NCBI RefSeq assembly: GCF_029960115.1
Contig: NZ_JASCOZ010000023.1
Coordinates: 1 to 41,644, forward strand
Length of the DNA stretch: 41,644 bases
Source of the DNA: Stenotrophomonas sp. PS02289
Lineage (GTDB): Bacteria; Pseudomonadota; Gammaproteobacteria; Xanthomonadales; Xanthomonadaceae
Direction: 5' to 3'
In this document: in pieces, positions 7,858 to 15,667 of the stretch
How the letters are laid out: every line of letters starts with the position of its first letter
How positions within the stretch are numbered: position 1 is the stretch's first letter
Made by a program: the position numbers and the translations under genes
The notes under the pieces: generated by a model
Seen by the model: only the letters and a program-made list of their open reading frames with translations
The model's database searches: none
What the model was told of the DNA's origin: nothing

Positions 7858-8280
7858 ATGAAACTGCAGACCACTCTTGCCCTGGTGCTGTTGTCGCTGA
7901 GCGCCAGCAGCTGGGCACAGACCACCGCGCTGCCCGAATGGGACGCGTTGACGCCGCAGCAGCGTGAGGCCCTGATTGCACCGCTGCGCGACCGCTGGAA
8001 CAACTCCGCGGCTCCACAGCGCGAGCGCATGCTGCAGCACGGGCAACGCTGGCAGAACATGACCCCGGAGCAGCGCGAGCTGGCCCGGCGCGGCCGTCAC
8101 CGCTTTGAGAACATGACCCCGGAACAGCGCGAGCAGGCGCGGGTGTTGTTCGCGCAGATGCGCAGCATGACGCCCGAGCAGCGCGAGGCGTTGCGTGCGC
8201 GCTGGGGGAAGATGACCCCGGAGCAGCGGCAGGAATGGTTGAAGGCCAATGCGGTGAAGGGCGGTCCGGCACCGCGTTGA
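7858..8280 (+). CDS. Secreted DUF3106 protein with MTPEQR repeats
   Basis: A 140-residue protein with a signal peptide (1-20, ASSWA|QTT). The mature part is almost entirely helical and carries repeated units beginning LTPQQREAL, MTPEQRELA, MTPEQREQA, MTPEQREAL and MTPEQRQEW, spaced about 15-20 residues, with Trp/Phe residues just before several units (RWQN, RFEN, RWGK). This pattern defines DUF3106 and recalls periplasmic Spy/CpxP/CnrX-like proteins whose LTxxQ motifs face a binding cavity; that parallel is an inference. The position after a sigma factor and a membrane-anchored partner suggests a periplasmic sensor or an output of the same envelope-response cassette. Confidence 0.88.
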   Translation: MKLQTTLALVLLSLSASSWAQTTALPEWDALTPQQREALIAPLRDRWNNSAAPQRERMLQHGQRWQNMTPEQRELARRGRHRFENMTPEQREQARVLFAQMRSMTPEQREALRARWGKMTPEQRQEWLKANAVKGGPAPR

Positions 8281-8298
8281 CGCGCATGCCGCGTCAAC
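8276..8298. repeat. Hairpin between convergent gene ends
   Basis: A perfect 9-bp inverted repeat, GTTGACGCG (8276-8284) and CGCGTCAAC (8290-8298), with loop CATGC. It contains the DUF3106 stop codon and abuts the pntAA stop at 8299. There is no U-tract. The core resembles palindromes at 27937-27960 and 28314-28337, so it is probably a REP-type element serving both convergent transcripts. Confidence 0.75.
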
Positions 8299-9381
8299 TC
8301 ACCCAGCCACCCACCGCGTTTTGGCCAGCAGCTCATCGTCCCAGTCGAACGCAATCGCGCCGTCCTTCACGAACAACGCCACGAAGTTGTACAGGTTGCG
8401 CGCGTACATCTCGCTCGCATGCACCGCGCCCTGACTGGCCAGATTCAACGGACCGTCGACGACCACCCCACCCACGTCCACCGTTTCCCCCGGGCGCGTT
8501 GCTTCACAGTTGCCGCCGGTCTCCGCGGCCAGATCCACCAGCACGCTGCCGGGGCGCATGCCTTCGACCATGGCCTGGGTGATGATCTTCGGCGCGGGTC
8601 TTCCGGGTACCGCTGCCGTGCAGATCACCACATCGATCAGTCGCAGATGCTCGCCGAGGCGACGCTGCTGTTCTGCGCGCTCCTCGTCGGTCAAGGCGCG
8701 GGCGTAACCGCCCTCACCCGCCGCACTGACGCCGAGGTCAAGGAACTTGCCGCCGAGTGATTCGATCTGCTCGCGGGTTTCCGGGCGCACATCGAAGCCT
8801 TCCACCTGCGCGCCCAGCCGGCGTGCGGTCGCGATCGCCTGCAGGCCTGCCACGCCAGCGCCCACGACCAGCACGCGCGAAGGCCGGATGGTGCCAGCGG
8901 CGGTGGTGAGCATGGGGAAGAAGCGCGGCGCGCGCTGCGCGGCAATGAGCGTGGCCTTGTAGCCGGCCATACCCGCCTGTGAGCTGAGCACGTCCATCGA
9001 CTGCGCGCGGGTGGTGCGCGGCAGGCGCTCCAGCGGAAACACCTGCAGACCTCGCGACTGCATCGTCGCCGCGCGCAGACTGTCGGCCTGCGGCTGCAGC
9101 ATGCCAACCAGGGTGCTGCCCAGCTTCAGCTGGTTCAGCCAGACGGTCTCCGGAGCCTGCACGCACAGCACGATGTCGGCCTGGCTGGCACGGATGTCAT
9201 CGGCCAGCTGCGCACCGGCGTCCAGGTAGGCCTGATCGGTGAAGCCCGCGCCCAGACCGGCACCGGGTTCGACCCAGACGGTGGCCCCGAGCGCGGCCAG
9301 CTTGCGCGCCGTTTCCGGCGTCAGCGCCACCCGGCGTTCGCCCGGCGCGCGTTCCTTCACCCCCAACACCTCGACAGCCAT
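8299..9381 (-). CDS. pntAA: NAD(P) transhydrogenase subunit alpha, NAD-binding part
   Basis: A 360-residue soluble domain I subunit that binds NAD(H) and passes hydride to the PntB NADP site. The N-terminal alanine-dehydrogenase-like half begins AVEVLGVKERAPGERRVALTP. The Rossmann motif VLVVGAGVAGLQAIATARRLGA and the mobile-loop region follow, with VGGVVVDGPLNLAS near the end. The ATG at 9381 matches the family start; an upstream in-frame extension to 9450 looks non-coding. A possible -10 (TACGAT, minus, 9414-9419) suggests its own promoter. Its partner genes pntAB-pntB lie 1.5 kb further on, beyond the sigma-factor cassette on the other strand. Confidence 0.95.
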   Translation of the reverse strand: MAVEVLGVKERAPGERRVALTPETARKLAALGATVWVEPGAGLGAGFTDQAYLDAGAQLADDIRASQADIVLCVQAPETVWLNQLKLGSTLVGMLQPQADSLRAATMQSRGLQVFPLERLPRTTRAQSMDVLSSQAGMAGYKATLIAAQRAPRFFPMLTTAAGTIRPSRVLVVGAGVAGLQAIATARRLGAQVEGFDVRPETREQIESLGGKFLDLGVSAAGEGGYARALTDEERAEQQRRLGEHLRLIDVVICTAAVPGRPAPKIITQAMVEGMRPGSVLVDLAAETGGNCEATRPGETVDVGGVVVDGPLNLASQGAVHASEMYARNLYNFVALFVKDGAIAFDWDDELLAKTRWVAG

Positions 9382-9484
9382 GCGTGTCCCATGAGTAGTG
9401 GTTCGTCCGACGGATCGTAACCTGCTGGGAAGCGGCGTAGGGTGCCGCATGGAACGGCAACGGCAGAAGCATGCGTTGTTTCGA

Positions 9485-9765
9485 GGTCATGCGTTACCGG
9501 GTGTTGGTTGTTTCAGGGCCGTCGTCTGTCGACCGACGCTACCTGGCCGCGCGTGCTTTTGATCTTCGATGGCCACCGACCTACTGTCGTGGCGGGTCGG
9601 GGTGGGCTGGAGGGGGCGTGAGCCGCATGGATGCGGCGATCGAGGCTACAGGGACGTACTTGCGCCGTCCCCCGGAACGCCCATCCCGAGCTGCCAAACC
9701 AGGGAACCTGTGGCCATCGGCTGTTCGCCAACAGCCAACAGCAGCCGGGCAGAGCCCGGCTCTAC
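9485..9765 (+). repeat. Long inverted-repeat element, type A, copy 2
   Basis: A 281-bp copy of the element at 2421-2708, with the left GTAG-headed palindrome (CGACGCTAC near 9541), the GCCGCAT-GG-ATGCGGC hairpin and the right REP ending GGCTCTAC. Here it stands without a type B partner. It fills the space between the pntAA 5' region and the 3' end of the DUF1631 gene. Confidence 0.9.
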
Positions 9766-9802
9766 GGAGCGTGTGTCATCGCAATCGCAAGGAGGGCGAG
9801 GG

Positions 9803-12112
9803 TCAGTGGACCGTCGCGCCCTTGGTGTCGAGGCGGTCGATGACGCCCTGCATGGCGCTGTCGAAGGCACCGTCGTCCACGTGCGGGCGCAGGCGGCCGA
9901 GGCGGACCATGACCGCCAGTTCTTCCGGCGAGGCCACGCAGAAACGGACGCCGCGACGGTTCACGAACAACAGACGCGAGGAGATCGGGCTCACCCACGA
10001 CAACTTGCCGGCCTGCACCTTGCCGTCCTTGTCGACGAAATCCAGCCAGCTGCCGATTTCCATGCCGCGGAAACGGTCCGCGTCGGCATTGTCGAAATCG
10101 GTGACGTCGACCTTGCCTTCCAGTTCCACGCCGCCTGCATCCGCCGCCGGTGGAGCCGGCAGCACCACCTGCGGCAGTTCGGGCAGCGCGCGCTCCAGCT
10201 CCGGACGCGATTCTGCAATCGCCTGCAGCGTGTCGTGCAGCGCATCGATCGCCGCCGTCGCCGCATCGGCATGCACACCCACGCTGGCAAACACCTTGCG
10301 CAGTACCGGCTGCCAGGCCTGCAACCACGGCTTGCCGACGATCTGACGGCGCGCCTCGGCTACTTCTTCCAGCATGCCATCCGCCAGTGCCAGCGCTTCG
10401 CTCACCGAGGCACCATCGTCGCCCTCGCGCAGCACCGCCAGGGTCAGATGGTGCTGCCACGGCTGACGCAGGAATTCGTCGATCGCCTGCGGCAGGTGCT
10501 GGTCTTCCACCCGCCATTCCAGCTCACTGGCCGCGCGCGTGCGCGCCACTTCCAGCTTTTCCTGGCCGCGCTGTGTTTCCGCGGCCCGGCGCTCGGCGAT
10601 TTCAATGCGACGACGGTGCTGGGACAGGAAGTCGCGGAATTCTTCTTCCAACGTGAGGAAGATCGCCAGGTTCTCATTGAACTCGGCCACCAGCCGCTCG
10701 ATGATTTCCTCGACCTTGCCCATCAACACGCGTTCGGCCTGGCTCTCGCCGGTGTTGCCTTCGCAGGCCTCGGCCAGCGAGTTCAGCAGCTTGCGTGCCG
10801 GATGGGTCTTCTGCACGAACATGCGGCGGTCCAGCATCGCCACCTTCACGAACGGCACCACCAGTCGGCCGATCAGCTCACGCGAGCGCCCTTCCAGATC
10901 GCGCTCGTCCAGCATCACGTCAAACAGCATGCCGACCAGGTCGATCGCATCTTCATCCTGCGGATCCAGGCGCGCCTGTGCCGGATCGACGCCCAGCTGG
11001 GTCGCGCTGGACAGCACTTCGCTCTTCAGCCGCTGCGCCAGCGACTCGCCGTCCTCGCCAATGGCCGCACGCAGGGTCGCGCTCGGCGTGGCCTGCAGCA
11101 GCGACAGCACCGACATCATTTCGCGCTGGCTCAACGGGCGCTGCTGGCCCACGGCGACGCTGGCCGCCGAGGTCGCGTCCTCGCGGACATGCCGGGTCTG
11201 CTGCAGAAGTTCATGCAGCGCTTCCAGCAGCATGCCCTGGTTGTTGTTCATGCCTTCGGCTTCGCCGGCTTCCTGGTAGGCCGCCTGGGCCGACTGCATG
11301 CGGCCGCGACTGGCGGCCCAGCGGTCGGCGAAACGCCGCGCCCACGCCGGGGCCGAGCCGTCATCACCCCGCGCCGGCGCTTCCGGATCCAGCGCCTCGA
11401 CCAGTTCGTCAAGCTCGTTGCGGGGTGCCGGCGGACGCGGCGCAGGCTTGCGCGGCGCGGCGATCTGCGGCATCACACCCGCCGCCGCCAGCTGCTCGTC
11501 CAGCTTTTCATAACGCTTGCCGATGGGACCGTGCAGGTCGCGCTCGCACAATTTGATCAACACCAATCGCACTTCCGGGGCCAGTTCGCAGTCGGCAAAC
11601 GCCTCATGGATGGCCACACCAATATGTTCAGGACTGACCGGGTTGGTGTCGGCGTTCAGTTCCAGGCCGCCGGCAATCCAGCCCAGGCGGCGGTCCAGGC
11701 GCGCCAGCACCGGCTTCCAGTCGCGTAACAGCACCACGGCGAAGTTGCGGACCGCCAGACGCGATTCCAGCACATGCTCGGGGACCAGGCTCAGGCCGCC
11801 CTCAACCGGTCCGGCCAGGGTGGTTTCCGCCGACAGCGGCTGCCCCTGCTCCAGCGAATCCCAGGCCAGCGCCAGGTGTGCGCGGAAGCCGGCCACGATG
11901 TCCTCACGGCGGCGGCGCAGTTCGCGCATACCGTCCAGGAACAGCAGCTGCGACGCGCCGGCATTGCTGGCGCGGTCGAACAGGACGTCATCGAAGCGGG
12001 CAAGCACGGTCGCAAACGACTCGACCAGCCCCGGCAGGGCGGCCTCGCGAGCGAGCTTGAGCAGGGCCGGATCACGGCCGGGCTGCCCCATGACATTGGG
12101 CGTGGCGATCAT
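9803..12112 (-). CDS. DUF1631 family protein
   Basis: A 769-residue protein that matches the DUF1631 family over its whole length; I know no established biochemical function. It is predicted cytosolic and mostly helical, with no signal peptide or transmembrane segments. The N-terminal half has LLFLDGMRELRRRREDIV, the middle a low-complexity proline/arginine patch (near RKPAPRPPAPRNELDEL), and the C-terminus a PilZ-like fragment with GSWLDFVDKDGKVQAGKLSW followed by RLLFVNRRG, typical of this family's tail. If the PilZ-like tail is functional it could respond to cyclic di-GMP, but I do not see the full RxxxR/DxSxxG pair. It appears monocistronic, with paired palindromes upstream. Confidence 0.88.
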   Translation of the reverse strand: MIATPNVMGQPGRDPALLKLAREAALPGLVESFATVLARFDDVLFDRASNAGASQLLFLDGMRELRRRREDIVAGFRAHLALAWDSLEQGQPLSAETTLAGPVEGGLSLVPEHVLESRLAVRNFAVVLLRDWKPVLARLDRRLGWIAGGLELNADTNPVSPEHIGVAIHEAFADCELAPEVRLVLIKLCERDLHGPIGKRYEKLDEQLAAAGVMPQIAAPRKPAPRPPAPRNELDELVEALDPEAPARGDDGSAPAWARRFADRWAASRGRMQSAQAAYQEAGEAEGMNNNQGMLLEALHELLQQTRHVREDATSAASVAVGQQRPLSQREMMSVLSLLQATPSATLRAAIGEDGESLAQRLKSEVLSSATQLGVDPAQARLDPQDEDAIDLVGMLFDVMLDERDLEGRSRELIGRLVVPFVKVAMLDRRMFVQKTHPARKLLNSLAEACEGNTGESQAERVLMGKVEEIIERLVAEFNENLAIFLTLEEEFRDFLSQHRRRIEIAERRAAETQRGQEKLEVARTRAASELEWRVEDQHLPQAIDEFLRQPWQHHLTLAVLREGDDGASVSEALALADGMLEEVAEARRQIVGKPWLQAWQPVLRKVFASVGVHADAATAAIDALHDTLQAIAESRPELERALPELPQVVLPAPPAADAGGVELEGKVDVTDFDNADADRFRGMEIGSWLDFVDKDGKVQAGKLSWVSPISSRLLFVNRRGVRFCVASPEELAVMVRLGRLRPHVDDGAFDSAMQGVIDRLDTKGATVH

Positions 12113-12157
12113 GCGAAAAGGCTCCCCACCTTCCCAGAGTCGGAATGCAGCATGGAT

Positions 12158-12174
12158 GCACCGGATACCGGTGC
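12158..12174. promoter_or_regulatory. Perfect palindrome, candidate operator
   Basis: GCACCGG-ATA-CCGGTGC, a 7-bp perfect inverted repeat 46 bp upstream of the DUF1631 start. Its core ACCGG-R-TACCGG recurs at 12254-12265. It could be an operator or a leader hairpin. Confidence 0.5.
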
Positions 12175-12253
12175 CCCCCAGGCACCCGCACGCGGATGGT
12201 AGATCGGCGCACCGGTCGGGGACAGTGAAACAGTCCTCACTTCTAACCTCACA

Positions 12254-12286
12254 ACCGGGTACCGGCAGGCCTTGTATCGTAAGGCC
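12254..12286. promoter_or_regulatory. Second ACCGGRTACCGG copy and an adjacent inverted repeat
   Basis: ACCGGGTACCGG at 12254-12265 repeats the core at 12160-12171, with starts 94 bp apart. It is followed at once by the inverted repeat GGCCTT-N7-AAGGCC (12268-12286). The spacing suits a regulator binding the promoter region of the DUF1631 gene. The regulator is unknown. Confidence 0.4.
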
Positions 12287-12336
12287 AGTGCCACTCGGAA
12301 GCGAGTACAGGAGTGTGAAGGGATGGGTTTCATTAA

Positions 12337-12350
12337 GTGATGTGCATCAC
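12337..12350. promoter_or_regulatory. Candidate Clp/CRP-type binding site
   Basis: GTGATGTGCATCAC matches GTGA-N6-TCAC, the core of CRP sites, which the xanthomonad homologue Clp also recognises. It lies in the divergent region between the DUF1631 gene and the nitroreductase operon, centred about 75 bp upstream of the predicted start of nitroreductase transcription. Confidence 0.6.
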
Positions 12351-12406
12351 GCTTCGTCGCAAATGGCACACAGTTGCCCAAAACCAGCGTCACAAAGCGC
12401 CACGAC

Positions 12407-12412
12407 TATAAT
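12407..12412 (+). promoter_or_regulatory. Consensus -10 box of the nitroreductase operon
   Basis: A perfect TATAAT 29 bp before the chosen ATG. No good -35 hexamer is present at 16-18 bp, which would suit an activator-dependent promoter such as one using the nearby Clp-like site. Confidence 0.6.
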
Positions 12413-12441
12413 TTCCTTCTTGTGAAAATCCTTTGAGTCCC

Positions 12442-13020
12442 ATGCCCGAATCCCCCGCGCTGCAAGCCCTGGACGCCCGTCGTTCGGTTCCCGCCCTGCA
12501 GTTGACCACCCCCGGTCCCGACCATGAAACCCTGCTGCGGATGCTGGCTTCGGCCGTCCGCGTGCCCGATCACGGCAAGAAGGTGCCGTTCCGCTTCCTG
12601 AGCATCCAGGGTGACGCACGTCACACTCTGGGAGCCTTCCTGGCGGAGCGCAGCCGCGCGCGCGACCTGAATGCGTCAGAGGCCCAGGTCGAGAAGGACC
12701 GCCTGCGTTTTTCGCACGCACCGCTGATCGTGACCGTCATCACCAGCCCCTCGCCCAGCCCGAAGGTGCCGGAGCAGGAGCAGTTGATGACCGCCGGCTG
12801 CGTCTGCTTTGCCCTGCTGCAGGCCGCCCAGGCGATGGGCTTTGGCGCGCAGTGGCTGACCGCCTGGATGGCCTTCGACCCGGCCGTGCACGCCCACCTG
12901 GGACTGGCCGCGCATGAGGGCATTGCCGGTTTCATTCATATCGGCACGCCCAAAACCGAGGTGCCCGAGCGTGAGCGCCCCGATCCGGCCGCCCTGCTGC
13001 AGGACTGGGTGGGCGGATGA
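12442..13020 (+). CDS. Nitroreductase family protein (YdjA-like)
   Basis: A 192-residue flavin (FMN) oxidoreductase of the nitroreductase fold. It begins with an ALQALDARRSVPALQL segment that should bind the FMN phosphate, followed by VPDHGKKVPFRFL and a C-terminal GFIHIGTP motif. Its compact size and these motifs fit the YdjA subgroup, whose natural substrate is unsettled. An in-frame TTG 9 bp upstream is possible but ATG is preferred. It is the first gene of a four-gene plus-strand operon and overlaps the next gene by 4 bp (ATGA). Confidence 0.88.
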   Translation: MPESPALQALDARRSVPALQLTTPGPDHETLLRMLASAVRVPDHGKKVPFRFLSIQGDARHTLGAFLAERSRARDLNASEAQVEKDRLRFSHAPLIVTVITSPSPSPKVPEQEQLMTAGCVCFALLQAAQAMGFGAQWLTAWMAFDPAVHAHLGLAAHEGIAGFIHIGTPKTEVPERERPDPAALLQDWVGG

Positions 13021-13967
13021 TCCAGGCTCCGCCAGCGCTGGCCGTGCGCCCGCCGCTCTATCTGGTCGATGCCAGCCTGTACGTGTTCCGGGCCTGGCAC
13101 TCGATGCCCAATGAGTTCCAGGACCAGCAGGGCTGGCCGACCAACGCCGTGCACGGGTTTGCCCGCTTCCTGCTGGACCTGCTGGAGCGCGAACGTCCGC
13201 AGCACATCGTGGTGGCCTTCGACGAGGCCCTGGACAGCTGCTTCCGGCACCGTCTGTACACCGCCTACAAGGCCAACCGTGATCCGGCCCCCGAGGAGCT
13301 GCGCCGTCAGTTCGCGCACTGCAAGGCGCTGTGCATGGCGCTGGGCCTGAGCGTGCTGGCCCACCACGAATACGAAGCGGATGACCTCATTGGCAGCGCC
13401 CTCCACGCCAGCCGCCCCGGCGGCATGCGCGGGGTGATCATTTCCGCCGACAAGGACCTGTCGCAGCTGCTGCACGAGCACGACGAGCAGTGGGACTACG
13501 CACGCAACCAGCGCTGGGGCATGGCCGGAGTGAAGGCGCGCCACGGCGTGCAGGCGCATCAGATTGCCGATTACCTGGCCCTGTGTGGCGACGCCGTGGA
13601 CAACATTCCGGGCGTGACCGGCGTGGGCGCGAAGTCGGCGGCGGTGCTGCTGGCCCACTTCGGCAGCCTGGACACCCTGTATGAGCGCCTGGACGAAGTG
13701 CCGTTCCTGCGCCTGCGCGGTGCGGCACAGATGGCGGTGCGGCTGCGCGAACAGCGCGAGCACGCGCTGCTGTGGCGGCAGCTGACCACCATCGCGCTGG
13801 ATGCGCCGCTGGATGGAGCCGATGGCGGCTTCGGCCGCGGTAGTGCCGACGCGCAGATGCTGCAGGGCCTCTGTGATGCGCTGCGCTTCGGCCCGCTCAC
13901 CCGCCGCCGGCTGTTCAGCGCGGGCGGCCTTTCCGATTCCACTTCTGTTGCCAACGAGTTCGCATGA
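13017..13967 (+). CDS. 5'-3' exonuclease of the FEN/Pol I N-domain family
   Basis: A 316-residue stand-alone flap-endonuclease-type nuclease. Conserved metal-site acidic residues appear in LVDASLYVFRAW, VAFDEALDSCFRHRLY, EYEADDLIGS and ISADKDLSQLL. The helix-three-turn-helix DNA-binding segment is DNIPGVTGVGAKSAAVLL. It resembles the N-terminal domain of DNA polymerase I or ExoIX but has no polymerase domain. Enzymes of this type remove RNA primers and flaps. The start overlaps the nitroreductase stop and the 3' end overlaps the NUDIX start by 4 bp, so translation is coupled. The longer C-terminus (after about residue 250) has no recognised motif. Confidence 0.9.
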   Translation: MIQAPPALAVRPPLYLVDASLYVFRAWHSMPNEFQDQQGWPTNAVHGFARFLLDLLERERPQHIVVAFDEALDSCFRHRLYTAYKANRDPAPEELRRQFAHCKALCMALGLSVLAHHEYEADDLIGSALHASRPGGMRGVIISADKDLSQLLHEHDEQWDYARNQRWGMAGVKARHGVQAHQIADYLALCGDAVDNIPGVTGVGAKSAAVLLAHFGSLDTLYERLDEVPFLRLRGAAQMAVRLREQREHALLWRQLTTIALDAPLDGADGGFGRGSADAQMLQGLCDALRFGPLTRRRLFSAGGLSDSTSVANEFA

Positions 13968-14515
13968 GCCATAACACCCAAGCCCCGAAAGTCGTTTACG
14001 AAGGCAAATATCAGCGCATGGTGGTGCGCGGCACGTGGGAGTACAGCGAGCGCACCCATGCCGGCGGACTGGCAGCGATCATCATCGCCGTCACCCCGGA
14101 CGACCAGGTGCTGTTCGTGGAGCAGTTCCGTGTGCCGCTGCAGGCCCTGACCATTGAAATGCCGGCCGGGCTGGTCGGTGACATCGAGGCGGGCGAGTCG
14201 ATCGAAGCATCGGCGGTGCGCGAGCTGGAAGAAGAAACCGGCTGGACCGCCGACCACGCCGAGGTGTTGATGATCGGCCCGACGTCCTCCGGTGCCAGCA
14301 GCGAACGGATCGCCTTCGTACGGGCCACCGGGCTGCGCCAGGTCGGTGCCGGCGGTGGCGATGACAGCGAGAACATCACCGTGCATGCGATTCCGCGTGC
14401 GCGCGCGGCGGCGTGGCTGGTGGAGAAAATGAACGCGGGCTACCAGCTGGACGCCAAGCTGTGGGCGGGCCTCTGGATGATCGAACACCACCTGGATGGC
14501 ACGCCGCGTGGCTGA
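13964..14515 (+). CDS. NUDIX hydrolase, ADP-ribose pyrophosphatase-like
   Basis: A 183-residue cytosolic pyrophosphohydrolase. A perfect NUDIX box runs from Gly72 to Trp94 (G-x5-E-x7-RELEEETGW), and the AGGLAAIIIAVTPDDQVLFV strand precedes it. The upstream MPAGLVGD segment and overall length are typical of ADP-ribose or nucleoside-diphosphate-sugar hydrolases; the exact substrate cannot be read from sequence. It is coupled to the exonuclease gene by an ATGA overlap, and its 3' end overlaps the next gene. Confidence 0.9.
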   Translation: MSHNTQAPKVVYEGKYQRMVVRGTWEYSERTHAGGLAAIIIAVTPDDQVLFVEQFRVPLQALTIEMPAGLVGDIEAGESIEASAVRELEEETGWTADHAEVLMIGPTSSGASSERIAFVRATGLRQVGAGGGDDSENITVHAIPRARAAAWLVEKMNAGYQLDAKLWAGLWMIEHHLDGTPRG

Positions 14516-15305
14516 CACCGGTACTTCTCCGCTTCCCGCGTTGCTGGGTGCGGATGACCCCGCGGTCTACACGGTGCATCGCCCGCAGGGTCGTTCGCCG
14601 TTCGTGCTGCTGGCCGATCACGCCGGGCAGGCGGTCCCCGCCGCGCTGGGCGGATTGGGCCTGCCGCAGTCCGAACTGGACCGCCACATCGGCTGGGACA
14701 TCGGCATCGCCGGCACCACCCGGGCGCTGGCCGAGCGGTTGGATGCGTGGGCGATCGAGCAGACCTATTCGCGGCTGCTGATCGACTGCAACCGGCCGCT
14801 GCAGTCGCCGACGCTGATTCCGGAAACCAGCGACCACACCCGCATTCCGGGGAACGTGGCATTGAGCGACGCGCAGCGCCAGCAGCGCATCGATGCGATC
14901 CACGCGCCGTACCACGCGAAGATCGAGGCTGAGCTGGAGGCGCGTCGTACGCAGTCACGCCCGACCCTGCTGGTGATGATGCACAGCTTCACGCCGTCGA
15001 TGAACGGTTTCGAGCGTCCGTGGCATGCCGGTGTCCTGTACCACCGCGACACGCGTTTCGCGCATGCGCTGCTGCAGGTACTGCGCGACGAGGGTGACCT
15101 GGTAGTCGGTGACAACGAACCGTACTCGGTCAGCAGCACCAGTGATTACGCGGTGCCGGTGCACGGCGAGGGCCGCGAGCTTGTGCACGTAGAGCTGGAG
15201 ATCCGCCAGGATCTGATCGCTGATGCCGCCGGACAAATCGCCTGGGCAGAGCGCTTGGCGCGGGTGTTTCGCGCACTGGAGCCGCGGTTGTTGCAGTTGG
15301 CTTGA
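14496..15305 (+). CDS. N-formylglutamate amidohydrolase family protein
   Basis: A 269-residue member of the N-formylglutamate amidohydrolase (HutG-type) family. Recognisable segments are FVLLADHAGQAVP, a metal/substrate-site DRHIGWDIG, the LIDCNRP strand and LVMMHSFTPSMNG. In histidine degradation such enzymes release formate from N-formylglutamate, but no hut genes are near, so the physiological substrate may differ. ATG at 14496 gives a 20-bp overlap with the NUDIX gene; GTG at 14508 would give 8 bp and 265 residues. It is the last gene of the operon, and its stop is followed within 15 bp by a repeat element. Confidence 0.88.
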   Translation: MARRVADTGTSPLPALLGADDPAVYTVHRPQGRSPFVLLADHAGQAVPAALGGLGLPQSELDRHIGWDIGIAGTTRALAERLDAWAIEQTYSRLLIDCNRPLQSPTLIPETSDHTRIPGNVALSDAQRQQRIDAIHAPYHAKIEAELEARRTQSRPTLLVMMHSFTPSMNGFERPWHAGVLYHRDTRFAHALLQVLRDEGDLVVGDNEPYSVSSTSDYAVPVHGEGRELVHVELEIRQDLIADAAGQIAWAERLARVFRALEPRLLQLA

Positions 15306-15318
15306 TTGCGGGCGCTAC

Positions 15319-15633
15319 GTGGAGCCGGGCTCTGCCCGGCTGCTGTTGGTTTTTGGCGAGCAGCCGGTGTTCACGGCATCCCTGGTTTGGCGGCTCGGGA
15401 TGGGCGTTCCGGGGGACGCTGCAAGTACGTCCCTGTAAGCTCGATCGCCGCATCCATGCGGCTCACGCCCCCTCCAGCCCACCCCGACCCGCCATCGACA
15501 GATGGTCAGTGGCCATCGAAGATCGAAACCGCACAGCCATCGTGCCGGTTGGATTTCTCGGGGCATGTGGGCCTGGTAGCGTCGGTCGACAGACGACGGC
15601 CGTGAAATCCCCAACATTCGTTAACGCATGACC
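15319..15633 (-). repeat. Long inverted-repeat element, type A, copy 3 (inverted)
   Basis: A reverse-oriented copy of the type A element. It starts with the REP hairpin GCCGGGCTCTGCCCGGC, whose head is GTGG rather than GTAG, and carries the GCCGCAT-CC-ATGCGGC hairpin near 15451 and the palindrome GTAGCGTCGGTCGACAG near 15576. It lies between convergent genes and is followed by hybrid element B2. Confidence 0.88.
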
Positions 15634-15667
15634 CCGGATCAACACCGCCGTTGATCTGGCATTTCCC

